Shown piece by piece: positions 1-6,652 of a stretch of DNA of 6,805 nucleotides (positions are counted from its first letter, which is position 1; each line of letters begins with the position of its first letter). The notes below the pieces were generated by a model. The model ran no database searches, was not told where the DNA came from, and worked only from the letters and a program-made list of their open reading frames with translations. This DNA comes from Alphaproteobacteria bacterium UBA2966 (GTDB lineage Bacteria; Pseudomonadota; Alphaproteobacteria; UBA2966): contig DEBC01000009.1 in NCBI GenBank assembly GCA_002348365.1, positions 9,455 to 16,259 on the forward strand. Reading direction: 5' to 3'. The translations under genes and the position numbers were made by a program.

Positions 1-1
1 T

Positions 2-550
2 GTCCTCAGTGGTCGGGGTTTGGTTGAGGTGGTTTCTTCCTTAAACCGCGACGGCTCGTCCGTGAATCGTGACCTTCGGATGGGTGTTTACGTCATCATC
101 GAAGCGACATCCGACTATGTTCAGGGATGTTATGAGGAGTACGGACTCGCGACCGACAGTTCTGGCTCCTATGCCGCAATTTACAAACCGTTTCATCTCA
201 TCGGCCTCGAATTGGGGGTTTCGGTGGCGTCCGTGGCTCTTCGCCGAGAACCGACCGGCCGGGCATGCACCTGGAACGCCGATGTCGTTGCCGTCGCCAA
301 GCGTGACCTGGCGCCGAGCAAGGCACTGGATGGGGAAGGTGGCTACACGGTCTGGGGAAAGCTGGTCCCAACCCAGGCATCGTTAGCCATGGGTGCGCTG
401 CCAATCGGGATTGCGGAGGGCGCGCGCTTGAAATCTTCGGTTTCCCGTGGAGACGTCGTGCGCTGGAAGGATGTGGTCTTCGACGAAGAGTCCGAAGCGC
501 TTTCACTGCGACGCGCAATGGAGGCCAGGGCTGCCGCGAATGCGGCGTGA
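2..550 (+). CDS. NAD(P)-dependent oxidoreductase with C-terminal SAF domain, 3' part only
   Basis: The reading frame is open to the left edge, so this is the last 182 residues of a longer gene; the first in-frame TTG (20-22) is not a credible start. The sequence resembles the C-terminal part of homoserine-dehydrogenase-like or Gfo/Idh/MocA-like proteins that carry a SAF domain and are usually a little over 400 residues long. The visible part has the substrate-domain stretch GVYVIIEATSDYV, then YKPFHLIGLELGVSVASVAL, then a SAF-like segment at about residues 94-161 with AKRDLAPSKALDGEGGYTVW, ALPIGIAEG and GDVVRWKDVVFD. The SAF pattern of a start-up phrase, a small loop and a closing 'GD-VV-W-DV' is clear. 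The Rossmann NAD-binding half lies outside the window. The substrate is unknown. The gene ends in TGA and is followed by a 166-base gap, so it need not be co-transcribed with the next gene. I am confident of the family and unsure of the reaction. Confidence 0.8.
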   Translation, partial: VLSGRGLVEVVSSLNRDGSSVNRDLRMGVYVIIEATSDYVQGCYEEYGLATDSSGSYAAIYKPFHLIGLELGVSVASVALRREPTGRACTWNADVVAVAKRDLAPSKALDGEGGYTVWGKLVPTQASLAMGALPIGIAEGARLKSSVSRGDVVRWKDVVFDEESEALSLRRAMEARAAANAA

Positions 551-667
551 CTCGATTGCCCCGTCGTCCGTTGCCGAGCGCAATGTCGTCGTCAATCAAG
601 TGTTAGCTGTATCGGGCGATAGTGTCTGAGTGGCACTGAGGCCGTGATACCAGCAGGGCCGACGCAC

Positions 668-682
668 ATCGCTTGATGCGAT
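668..682. repeat. Short inverted repeat upstream of the Sel1-repeat gene
   Basis: ATCGC (668-672) and GCGAT (678-682) form a perfect 5-base inverted repeat around the spacer TTGAT, about 35 bases before the ATG at 717. It could be part of an operator or a small hairpin in the 5' leader. Arms this short also occur by chance. I could not find a convincing -35/-10 pair in the 551-716 gap. Confidence 0.2.
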
Positions 683-716
683 CTCTCTTTGTAGTGATCG
701 ACCAATATGCTGCACA

Positions 717-2918
717 ATGGCCCATATGCACTGCAGATCTGACTCAGAGGAATGTCGGAGCAACCTCGTTTTGAGTATTAGGAGCTCTGTCCTTGTTGCA
801 TCTGTTTTGGGTGTGCTGCTGACAACCACGGCCGGCGACGCATGGGCCGACGTTGAAGCGGGTATTGCGGCCTACAAGGACGGGAATTTCGATACTGCAG
901 TCGCTGAATTCCAGCAGCATGCAGCTGATCCCAAGGCGAGTTATTACCTGGGGCTGATGCACGAGCGTGGTGTCGGCGGACTGCTCGAGAATTACGCCAC
1001 GGCCCTAAAGTTCGTTGAGACGGCAGGCCAATCAGGGCACATCGAAGCGCAATTGAAGGCTGCATCGATGTATGAAGCGGGGTTGGGCGCTCCGCAATCA
1101 TCCAGGAAAGCGGCGGAGTGGAATCTGCGAGCGGCGGAACAGGGCGACGTGCGTGGCCAGTTGCGAATAGGTCTGGCCCATCGCGATGGCACCGGCGTAC
1201 CGCGTGACAAATATCGCGCATCGCTGTGGCTGGGGCGTGCCGCAGAGCAAGGGAATCTCGATGCCATCGAGGCGCTACGCGGCCTCCGGGATCAGGGCTT
1301 GATCAGCAACCGCGAGATGGTGGCGAGACTGGCAGGCGTGCCGCCAGAGGGGGCGGAATTGACCGATCGCGGGCGACGCGTGCGCGATCAACTTGATTTC
1401 ATGCTTGATCCCATCAGGTTCCTGTTCGGGGACTCCAAGAAGCCTGTCAGTGCGAGGGATCTGGAGGAACGCTGGTTGATTGTCGAACGCGAGGCGGACG
1501 TTCTGGCGCTCCTCCCGGATGCTTCTGTCTTGACCGATGAAGGTGACGTCATAGAAGTCGGAACCATCCGTCTCATCGTCGTGCCGCAACCGGACGAAAT
1601 ACTTGAATACCGCGTAGCGGTTCCATCCAGATTGATCGTGCGGGATGGCAAGGGCACGGCCATCGGCACGATTGTTCACGACGATTTCGAAATCTCCGGA
1701 AAATGGTCGGAGTCCCTTAGAACCTCGCCGGACGTCGATATCCGGTGGACTGAGATTCGCGCTTCGATCGAGGAAGGTGGATTGAATATCGATGCTGGTG
1801 CGCTGAAAGGTCGATTTGTTCTGTCACAACTAGAGCCTGCGGTATGGCGTCAAGCTTCCAGCATCCTGGTCAAGAACCTGCGTATCGGCACCGCGGTGGA
1901 AGATGACGTGTTCAAGTTGGGACAAATCACCTTCAAGAGTGAGGTGGATGGTGCACACCCTGATGCCTACAAGAGATTGGTAGGAACCTACGTTCCTGGA
2001 TATCGAGGCCCCCAGCCATCGGATAAAGCTCCGTCCGTTGATCGACAGGCGGAAGACGATGGATTGAAAAATCAGATTGCCGAGGTGCTTGGTCGGCGCG
2101 TCGAAGGCTCCTTGGAATTCACCGATGTATTCGCGAACCCGGGCAATGGTTCGCCGCCCCTCGAAGTGGCTTCGGGCAGCCTTCTCGTCGGACTATCGTC
2201 GCTGGACCGGGAACTCAGCGAGCTGGAATTCACGCTCGGTTACGACGGCTTCAGAACGCGTGACCCGGTCGATCGGGCCGGCAGTACGGGACAGGGCGTC
2301 GGTCCGCAGACGGGGGCGACTTCAGATGACTCGAATCGTGCAAATGGCAAAGACCCGGACACCCTGGTCATGGCGAACGACATTCCGCCGCGCTTTGGCT
2401 TCGATGTTGTTATCGAGCGCCTCCCGTTGCGGCGAATTGCGGTTTCAGTACTGACCGATTTTCTGGGGTCCGCACTTGGCGGGGCGCGCACCAATGAAAA
2501 CCCCACCGACCGGACCCCTGACGGACAATTCAACCTGATGCCAATGATGTTCCAATCGACCACCGAAATCATGGAGGCCGGCACACGAGCGGTGTTGAAC
2601 CGACTGGAAGTATCAGGTGGTGAATATGGTTTCGTTGGAAATGGTGTGGTCGCCGCCGACCCGGCCGCTGTTCATCAGGTCTCGGGTGGGTTCGATGTCA
2701 CCGTGACGAACCTCAGAAAAGCGCTGCAATCCAAGGGCCTGCAATCCATGCTTCCCGGGAACCAGGCCATGGTGGGGATTCTGGAAGAGATTGGTCAATC
2801 GGATGGCCCAGCAAATGCATTGAATTACCGGGTCGACATCACGCAACTGGGAACCGTGGAGATTAATGGCCGTGATCTTGTGGACTTGATGAATGAGGCG
2901 GTAGCCGGCGCCCGTTGA
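717..2918 (+). CDS. Exported Sel1-repeat protein with large uncharacterised C-terminal region
   Basis: Encodes 733 residues. A basic, hydrophobic signal peptide (about residues 19-44) ends at the likely signal peptidase I site GDAWA|D, so the protein should reach the periplasm. It then has tetratricopeptide-like Sel1 repeats: a first helix pair around 48-70, then units at roughly 74-108, 110-144 and 146-180, seen in phrases such as ASYYLGLMHERGVGG, WNLRAAEQGDVRGQLRIGLAHRDGTGVPRD and LWLGRAAEQGNLDA. Sel1 repeats normally mediate protein-protein contacts. Residues about 210-733 have no catalytic motif I recognise. The alternating pattern (for example LEFTLGYDGF, RLEVSGGEYGFVGNGVVAADPAA, FDVTVTNL) suggests a beta-rich periplasmic fold and loosely recalls DUF945/DUF2125-type proteins. 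A linker rich in Gly, Ser and Asp lies around 515-550. The start is uncertain: ATG at 717 or 726 has no ribosome binding site, whereas TTG at 771 has GGAG at 757-760 and would begin directly at the signal peptide. The gene is convergent with tenA. Confidence 0.85.
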   Translation: MAHMHCRSDSEECRSNLVLSIRSSVLVASVLGVLLTTTAGDAWADVEAGIAAYKDGNFDTAVAEFQQHAADPKASYYLGLMHERGVGGLLENYATALKFVETAGQSGHIEAQLKAASMYEAGLGAPQSSRKAAEWNLRAAEQGDVRGQLRIGLAHRDGTGVPRDKYRASLWLGRAAEQGNLDAIEALRGLRDQGLISNREMVARLAGVPPEGAELTDRGRRVRDQLDFMLDPIRFLFGDSKKPVSARDLEERWLIVEREADVLALLPDASVLTDEGDVIEVGTIRLIVVPQPDEILEYRVAVPSRLIVRDGKGTAIGTIVHDDFEISGKWSESLRTSPDVDIRWTEIRASIEEGGLNIDAGALKGRFVLSQLEPAVWRQASSILVKNLRIGTAVEDDVFKLGQITFKSEVDGAHPDAYKRLVGTYVPGYRGPQPSDKAPSVDRQAEDDGLKNQIAEVLGRRVEGSLEFTDVFANPGNGSPPLEVASGSLLVGLSSLDRELSELEFTLGYDGFRTRDPVDRAGSTGQGVGPQTGATSDDSNRANGKDPDTLVMANDIPPRFGFDVVIERLPLRRIAVSVLTDFLGSALGGARTNENPTDRTPDGQFNLMPMMFQSTTEIMEAGTRAVLNRLEVSGGEYGFVGNGVVAADPAAVHQVSGGFDVTVTNLRKALQSKGLQSMLPGNQAMVGILEEIGQSDGPANALNYRVDITQLGTVEINGRDLVDLMNEAVAGAR

Positions 2919-2938
2919 CGAAGGGAGGCTTGGTCGTC

Positions 2939-2969
2939 GGTGCCAGTTGCCCGCGGCGAACTGATCACC
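2939..2969. terminator. Imperfect hairpin between convergent genes, possible weak bidirectional terminator
   Basis: GGTG (2939-2942) pairs with CACC (2966-2969) and CAGTT (2944-2948) pairs with AACTG (2959-2963). A small internal loop separates the two stems and the terminal loop is GC-rich. It lies in the 87-base gap between the Sel1 gene and the convergent tenA gene, where a shared terminator would be expected. There is no T tract on either side, so intrinsic termination would be weak and the hairpin may be incidental. Confidence 0.25.
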
Positions 2970-3005
2970 CGGCCGGACAGCACAAATTGCCACGAGATTG
3001 AATGA

Positions 3006-3686
3006 TCAACTCGCGCAATTCAGTCCCATCTCCCAAAAATCCGCTTCCAGACGTGTCGCCCGGCCAAAGACCTCCACGAGTTTGGGATAACGGATTCCCG
3101 TCAAGCGCTCGTCTCCCAAACGGTCGAGGTGATCCCGGGCGTCCTGCGCGACGTTCTGGTATGCATCGCTTGCATATTCCTCGATCCAAGGCCGGTAGGG
3201 ATTATCCTCTAATCTGGTTTGCGGGTCGGCAATGATGTTTCGAGCTATTTCGGCATAACCGATGACGCATGGCGAGAGCGCGGTATGCAGATCGAGTGCG
3301 TCTCCCGCTAATCCTGTCTCCAGGACAAACCGTGTATAAGCCATGGTCGCGGACGCCTCTTCCGTACTTTCAAGGTCTTGCGGCGACAGTCCCCATCCCT
3401 CGCAGAACTTCACGTGCAGTGCCATCTCCGTGTCGAGTATGGCGGACATCGCTGCGGATGAATGCCGCATGTCCTCCAGCGTCGTTGCCTTATAGACGCC
3501 GAGCGCGTAGGCCCGGGCAAAATGGATGAGAAAGAGATAGTCCTGCGCGAGGTAGTGGCGAAAGGCCGATTCGGGCAAGACCCCCGTGGCCAGCTGTTGG
3601 ACGAACGCATGCTGCGTATAGGCCAGCCATTCGGCACTCGCCGACTTCTTCAATCGTTCAAAAAGCGAAAGTTGCATCTCAGCCAT
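3006..3686 (-). CDS. tenA: TenA family thiaminase II (aminopyrimidine aminohydrolase)
   Basis: Encodes 226 residues, the normal length for a cytoplasmic, all-helical TenA/THI-4 protein. Family members hydrolyse 4-amino-5-aminomethyl-2-methylpyrimidine, a breakdown product of thiamine, to the hydroxymethyl pyrimidine (HMP), and can also cleave thiamine, so they feed thiamine salvage. The active-site residues appear in place: Asp49 in YLAQDYLFL, Tyr117 in AYTRFVLE, the nucleophile Cys140 in ALSPCVIGYAEI with Tyr144 after it, and the catalytic Glu214 in RLEADFWEMGL. Having this Cys places it in the TenA_C class rather than TenA_E. The ATG at 3686 is preceded by GAGG (minus strand of 3694-3697) seven bases away, which supports this start. 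I see no TPP-riboswitch motif in the 168-base divergent region shared with the secreted-protein gene. The only neighbours that could be linked to thiamine are the YjbQ-like and Nudix genes further right. Confidence 0.93.
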   Translation of the reverse strand: MAEMQLSLFERLKKSASAEWLAYTQHAFVQQLATGVLPESAFRHYLAQDYLFLIHFARAYALGVYKATTLEDMRHSSAAMSAILDTEMALHVKFCEGWGLSPQDLESTEEASATMAYTRFVLETGLAGDALDLHTALSPCVIGYAEIARNIIADPQTRLEDNPYRPWIEEYASDAYQNVAQDARDHLDRLGDERLTGIRYPKLVEVFGRATRLEADFWEMGLNCAS

Positions 3687-3854
3687 AACTCTTCCTCTTT
3701 GCGGCGGGTGCCGTATTCAATACTCAATTTCGTGAAAGTCGTAGCGGAACTGTTCACGTTGGAAGGTCGTTATCCAGTGAGGCGACTCGCCAAATCCCCA
3801 TCAAATTGTTGTAGGCTCTTCCACTGGGCAACAGCGAAGGGTGAAGAGGGTACG

Positions 3855-4283
3855 ATGATCTTTCGGGTCGGAGTTCTTGTGGTCATGTGTTTGGGTCTAG
3901 CCCTGGGGAGCGCGCCCCGCGCCTGGGCCCAACAAGAAGGAATTGCCATCGAGTTGAACAAGGTTGAATCCGCGCCCTCGGGTTGTCGCTTACACTTCGA
4001 CGTCCACAACACGACAGGAATGAAGTTCGAGGTTTTCAGCGTCGACCTGGTGTTTTTCGATACGGATGGAGTGGTGTCATCGAGGTCTCTCGTGAGTTTT
4101 GGGCGGCTTCATCCCAACAAGCATCATTTCAACAGCTGGGAATTTCCTTCGGTCGAGTGCACCAAAGTGGGCCGCATTCTTGTGAACGGCATACAACAGT
4201 GCCAACACGACGGGGGCGAGTCCTTCGATTGCCTGTCCGCTCTCTCCGCCTCACATAAGGGCAAAATCGAACTCGTCAAATAG
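3855..4283 (+). CDS. Small secreted protein with four cysteines, function unknown
   Basis: Encodes 142 residues. The frame is open much further upstream, overlapping tenA, but the start is set by ATG 3855 with GAGGG (3846-3850) four bases before it, directly followed by a classic signal peptide (residues 1-25, MIFRVGVLVVMCLGLALG...) ending at AWA|QQ. The mature part of about 117 residues has four cysteines (44, 102, 116, 126), which could form two disulfides in the periplasm. The core contains FEVFSVDLVFFDTDGVVSSR and KVGRILVNGIQQC. From memory this resembles a conserved secreted protein of alphaproteobacteria sometimes labelled 'Tat pathway signal' protein, with the pattern 'C-hydrophobic-N-T-G...DLV.FD.DGV...GR.L.N...C...C'. 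No twin-arginine motif is visible here, so Sec export is more likely. No enzymatic motif is seen. It is divergent from tenA and runs tail to tail, 28 bases apart, into the hydrolase pseudogene. Confidence 0.85.
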   Translation: MIFRVGVLVVMCLGLALGSAPRAWAQQEGIAIELNKVESAPSGCRLHFDVHNTTGMKFEVFSVDLVFFDTDGVVSSRSLVSFGRLHPNKHHFNSWEFPSVECTKVGRILVNGIQQCQHDGGESFDCLSALSASHKGKIELVK

Positions 4284-4311
4284 CCCCTTCAACCGGATTC
4301 AGGCGCAGGAA

Positions 4312-5252
4312 TTAGTTCTCCCGGATAAATGCGGGAACCTGTCCAAGGTCCGCCTCATCAGCCTGAAGGGTCTTGGCTGCAAACGCACGCGGATCCCGGG
4401 GCGTCCAGCGCCCGAGTTCAATATCGGTATAGAAATCGTTCAACACCTGACTGAAGTGTGCAGGTTCTTCGAGATTTATGCCGTGCCCACTGTTCGGAAT
4501 GACGCACAACGAGCAGGTTGGGCTCGTCCTCTTCATGAATACGCCAGGTGACAGGCACTGCCAGTCCTCATCGCCAGTGAGCACCATCATCGGTACCGTC
4601 ATGTTCCTCAGATCATCTTCATGGTCAAGCATTGATGGCCGTGGTGCGATCACTTCTCTCAGGCTATGGGCTGAACCCGAGGGATCGTGTTCGCGAAACT
4701 GACTATCGAATTCGATCCAACCGCGCGGATCCTTGTTGGCTTGTTGAACCCTGGTTGCGCCAATTGTGTAGCGTGTGGCCGCCAGTGAATCCATGCCGTT
4801 CTTCTCGTAATCGGCGGCCATGTTGGTGACGTTGTCGCGGTGGATCTGGCCCCACTCACCTTCGGCACCGTATCCACAACTCACGACGCTGATTGATCGT
4901 GCCCGATCAGGATGCCTCAAGGCGAAAAACAGGGCGGTGAACGAGCCCATCGAGTAGCCGACCAAGTGGGCTTTGTCGATCTTGAGGTGATCGAGAACTT
5001 TGCCGATGTCCTCGACGGAAATGTCGAAACCGTAGTGCTTGGCGTCCTTGGGGCAATCTGACGGCGGAAACCCGCGGGCATTGAATGTGATCACCCTGGA
5101 AGGTCGGGAAAGATAACGTGCCTGGTGCCCCAACTTCGGTAGTCGCCGCCAAATTCGTGAACGAAGACGATAGGGGTGCCCTCACCAGTGTCTTCATAGT
5201 ATAGGATGACTTCCGGGGACACAGATACGAAACCGGTTTTCACGTTCGACAT
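4312..5252 (-). pseudogene. Alpha/beta hydrolase, split by a one-base frameshift
   Basis: Two overlapping pieces in different frames make one alpha/beta-hydrolase-fold protein. The 5' piece starts at ATG 5252, has GGAGG seven bases upstream, encodes MSNVKTGFVSVSPEVILYYE and continues through VHEFGGDYRSW, but its frame ends at a TGA at 5091-5093. The 3' piece is open from a TTG at 5133 to the TAA at 4312-4314 and resumes with HQARYLSRPSRVITFNARG. Adding one base to the G run at 5128-5131 (minus strand) joins them into 313 residues, a normal length. In the restored numbering the nucleophile is Ser101 (GYSMGS), the acid is probably Asp228 (TGDED) and the base is His257 (NSGHGINLEEP), so the triad is intact. 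The family resembles esterase or epoxide-hydrolase-like proteins; the substrate is unknown. The clean state of everything else suggests a recent mutation or a sequencing error. If the TTG at 5133 were used, the product would lack the first beta strands and the oxyanion loop. Confidence 0.85.
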
Positions 5253-5259
5253 CTTCGTT

Positions 5260-5264
5260 CCTCC
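5260..5264 (-). promoter_or_regulatory. Ribosome binding site of the alpha/beta hydrolase
   Basis: Read on the minus strand this is GGAGG, seven bases before the ATG at 5252. It fixes the true translation start upstream of the frameshift, showing that the longer 3' open frame starting at 5133 is not the original gene start. Confidence 0.75.
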
Positions 5265-5297
5265 CGCTCTGCCGGCATGGGCGCGCCAGTTTCGAGC

Positions 5298-5714
5298 TCA
5301 GTGATTGTTCTCCAGGAGCTGATTCAGGGCGAACTTTTCGGGCTCGGCCATGAGTTCACTTTCGAGCGCCTGATACGGTTCCTTGAAAGTTAGCTCCAGC
5401 GGCTCGTGCGGAGGAACCTTCACCTCGCCAGCCCCCGATACCTGGTAATAGATCGGCGTGTAATTCCCCCCTGTCCACGGACTCAACAATGTGCCCGGAG
5501 AGTGCAGGAGCCGCTCGATTCGCACCTCAAGAGTCGCTTCTTCCTGAAACTCACGGACGATGGCGTCTTCAGCTGTTTCACCATCTTCGACCCGACCTCC
5601 GGGGAACTTCCAACAAAAAATATCCCCTACGTGCTCAGCTGCAATCAACACGCGTTGATCGCGCATGAGAATACCGTAAGCACGGAAATTTTGAGGTTTG
5701 GACCGTTCAGTCAT
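5298..5714 (-). CDS. Nudix hydrolase
   Basis: Encodes 138 residues, a typical single-domain Nudix size. These cytoplasmic enzymes hydrolyse nucleoside diphosphates linked to another group, using divalent metal bound by the Nudix box. The box runs from about residue 40 to 62: Gly40, Glu46, then Arg54-Glu55 and Glu58-Glu59 in REFQEEATL. All metal-binding acidic positions are present, but the Gly expected in 'REUxEExGU' is Thr61. It is preceded by WKFPGGRVEDGE, as in MutT-like proteins. The substrate cannot be read from the sequence; ADP-ribose, nucleotide and thiamine-pyrimidine pyrophosphates are all possible in this superfamily. The ATG at 5714 has only a weak purine stretch (CGGAAC) before it. 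It lies 51 bases after the DUF1330 gene and 45 bases before the hydrolase on the same strand, so it is probably in one operon with both. Confidence 0.9.
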   Translation of the reverse strand: MTERSKPQNFRAYGILMRDQRVLIAAEHVGDIFCWKFPGGRVEDGETAEDAIVREFQEEATLEVRIERLLHSPGTLLSPWTGGNYTPIYYQVSGAGEVKVPPHEPLELTFKEPYQALESELMAEPEKFALNQLLENNH

Positions 5715-5765
5715 GTTCCGTCAGAAATCTGAAGTTTCTGATGCCGGAGTGGCGCCTTGCCGCTC

Positions 5766-6053
5766 TCAGTCGACTCCGTCGACGATGCACACATTCCGGA
5801 TCGAGGATTTCGAAGAGAACTCCAGCGCCTCCTTGTATTCCGGCGAGTTGTAAGCGGCGACCGCCTGCTCCACGGAGTCAAACTGGATGACAACGTTGCG
5901 ACCAAAATCCTCACCCTCAAGTGTGACGGATTCACCGCCTCTGGCCAGGAACCTCCCGCCATGCTTCTCGATCGCGGGCCCAGCGAGCTTTGCGTACTCG
6001 CCGTACACGTCTGCATCGGTCACATTAACGCGAGCCATCCAATACGCGGTCAT
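5766..6053 (-). CDS. DUF1330 family protein
   Basis: Encodes 95 residues. It matches the DUF1330 family of small cytoplasmic proteins with a ferredoxin-like (dimeric alpha/beta barrel) fold: AYW near the N-terminus (3-5), KHGGRFLARGG (about 30-40), RNVVIQF (52-58) and YNSPEYKEAL (68-77). The biochemical function of this family is unknown. ATG 6053 was chosen over a TTG six bases upstream because GGAGG (minus strand of 6062-6066) lies eight bases before the ATG, but only two before the TTG. It follows the YjbQ-like gene by 32 bases and precedes the Nudix gene by 51, all on the same strand, consistent with one transcript. Confidence 0.9.
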   Translation of the reverse strand: MTAYWMARVNVTDADVYGEYAKLAGPAIEKHGGRFLARGGESVTLEGEDFGRNVVIQFDSVEQAVAAYNSPEYKEALEFSSKSSIRNVCIVDGVD

Positions 6054-6061
6054 CTGCAAAT

Positions 6062-6066
6062 CCTCC
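6062..6066 (-). promoter_or_regulatory. Ribosome binding site of the DUF1330 gene
   Basis: Minus-strand GGAGG, eight bases before ATG 6053. It decides the start in favour of this ATG over the upstream TTG at 6059, which would be only two bases away. Confidence 0.7.
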
Positions 6067-6085
6067 GTTCGTCAAAATTTTTCTC

Positions 6086-6565
6086 TTAAACGCCCATGAG
6101 GTGGAGAAACACCTCACGATTTCTTGGTTTCCGGCTGTGTTCGAACAGGAACACCCCTTGGTAGCGACCAAGCGCCATCCGGCCATTTAGAATAGGCACG
6201 TTGAGATGGGTTTGAGTCAACGCGCCTTTGATGTGGGCTGGCATGTCATCCGGCCCTTCCTCGTTGTGCTTATAGAGGTTCTCATCTTCCGGCACCAAGG
6301 CTGCCAGAAAGCTTTCCAGATCTCGCATGACATCCGGGCTGACGTTCTCCTGGATCAAGAGAGACGCCGAGGTGTGCCGGATGAATAGCACGAGCAGTCC
6401 GGACTCAATCCGTTGTTCGCTGACCCACGACTCGAGTTTATTCGTAAACTCTTTCAAGCCTTGCTTTTCCTCACGGAGTCGAAGCAGATACTGGGCTTGT
6501 TTAATGTTCGTGCTGAGGCAAGGAGTCAGTGCGTTCTGGCGAAGCGCTCTATTCAACGACAGCAA
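6086..6565 (-). CDS. YjbQ/UPF0047 family protein
   Basis: A clear member of the YjbQ/UPF0047 family (also named 'secondary thiamine-phosphate synthase enzyme', TIGR00149), usually about 130-140 residues. Conserved blocks, numbered from the TTG at 6565, are GLKEFTNKLESWV (36-48), LFIRHTSASLLIQEN (60-74), HNEEGPDDMPAHIKGALTQT (100-119) and LGRYQGVFLFEHSRKPRNREV (132-152). The conserved histidines and acidic residues in these blocks form the family's presumed metal site. E. coli YjbQ has a weak thiamine-phosphate synthase activity; the physiological role is not settled. The start is a problem: no in-frame ATG or GTG lies ahead of the conserved core. TTG 6565 or TTG 6556 would add about 20 unusual residues and neither has a clear ribosome binding site. 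Family length points to about position 6505, where the codon is ATT (ATTAAACAAGCCCAG), giving 139 residues. It is the first gene of the leftward group. Confidence 0.88.
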   Translation of the reverse strand: MLSLNRALRQNALTPCLSTNIKQAQYLLRLREEKQGLKEFTNKLESWVSEQRIESGLLVLFIRHTSASLLIQENVSPDVMRDLESFLAALVPEDENLYKHNEEGPDDMPAHIKGALTQTHLNVPILNGRMALGRYQGVFLFEHSRKPRNREVFLHLMGV

Positions 6566-6589
6566 ACATGCTGGTCGTGGGGTTCACAA

Positions 6590-6618
6590 ATCTTAGAGAT
6601 AAGTGAGGTCGTTGGCGA
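6590..6618 (-). promoter_or_regulatory. Possible sigma70-type promoter of the leftward operon
   Basis: On the minus strand TCGCCA (6613-6618) and TAAGAT (6590-6595) are separated by 17 bases and each matches four of six positions of the TTGACA/TATAAT consensus. The expected transcript would start near 6583, just ahead of the YjbQ-like gene. The matches are modest and this is only a candidate. Confidence 0.25.
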
Positions 6619-6652
6619 CAGCGCGCCGCGTTGGTTCAATCTCGATCGCCAG

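Noticed and set aside
198..599. Antisense open frame opposite the SAF-domain gene
   Set aside because: It has an arginine/proline-rich composition typical of a shadow frame in GC-rich DNA and no recognisable domain, while the plus-strand frame is clearly conserved protein.
3687..3854. Possible TPP riboswitch in the region upstream of tenA
   Set aside because: A CTGGATAA-like string is present on the minus strand, but the CTGAGA box and the rest of the thi-box consensus are absent.
3462..3854. Long open frame upstream of the secreted-protein gene
   Set aside because: It overlaps tenA antisense and precedes the true start; the ribosome binding site and signal peptide place the gene start at 3855.
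4315..4338. Hairpin GTTCTCCCG...CGGGAAC at the 3' end of the hydrolase, possible terminator for the secreted-protein gene
   Set aside because: The stem is short with a bulge, has no T tract on either strand and lies inside coding sequence.
4907..5197. Separate 96-residue minus-strand frame overlapping the hydrolase
   Set aside because: It starts in a GTG inside the hydrolase's N-terminal coding sequence in a third frame and has no protein-like features; it does not bridge the frameshift.
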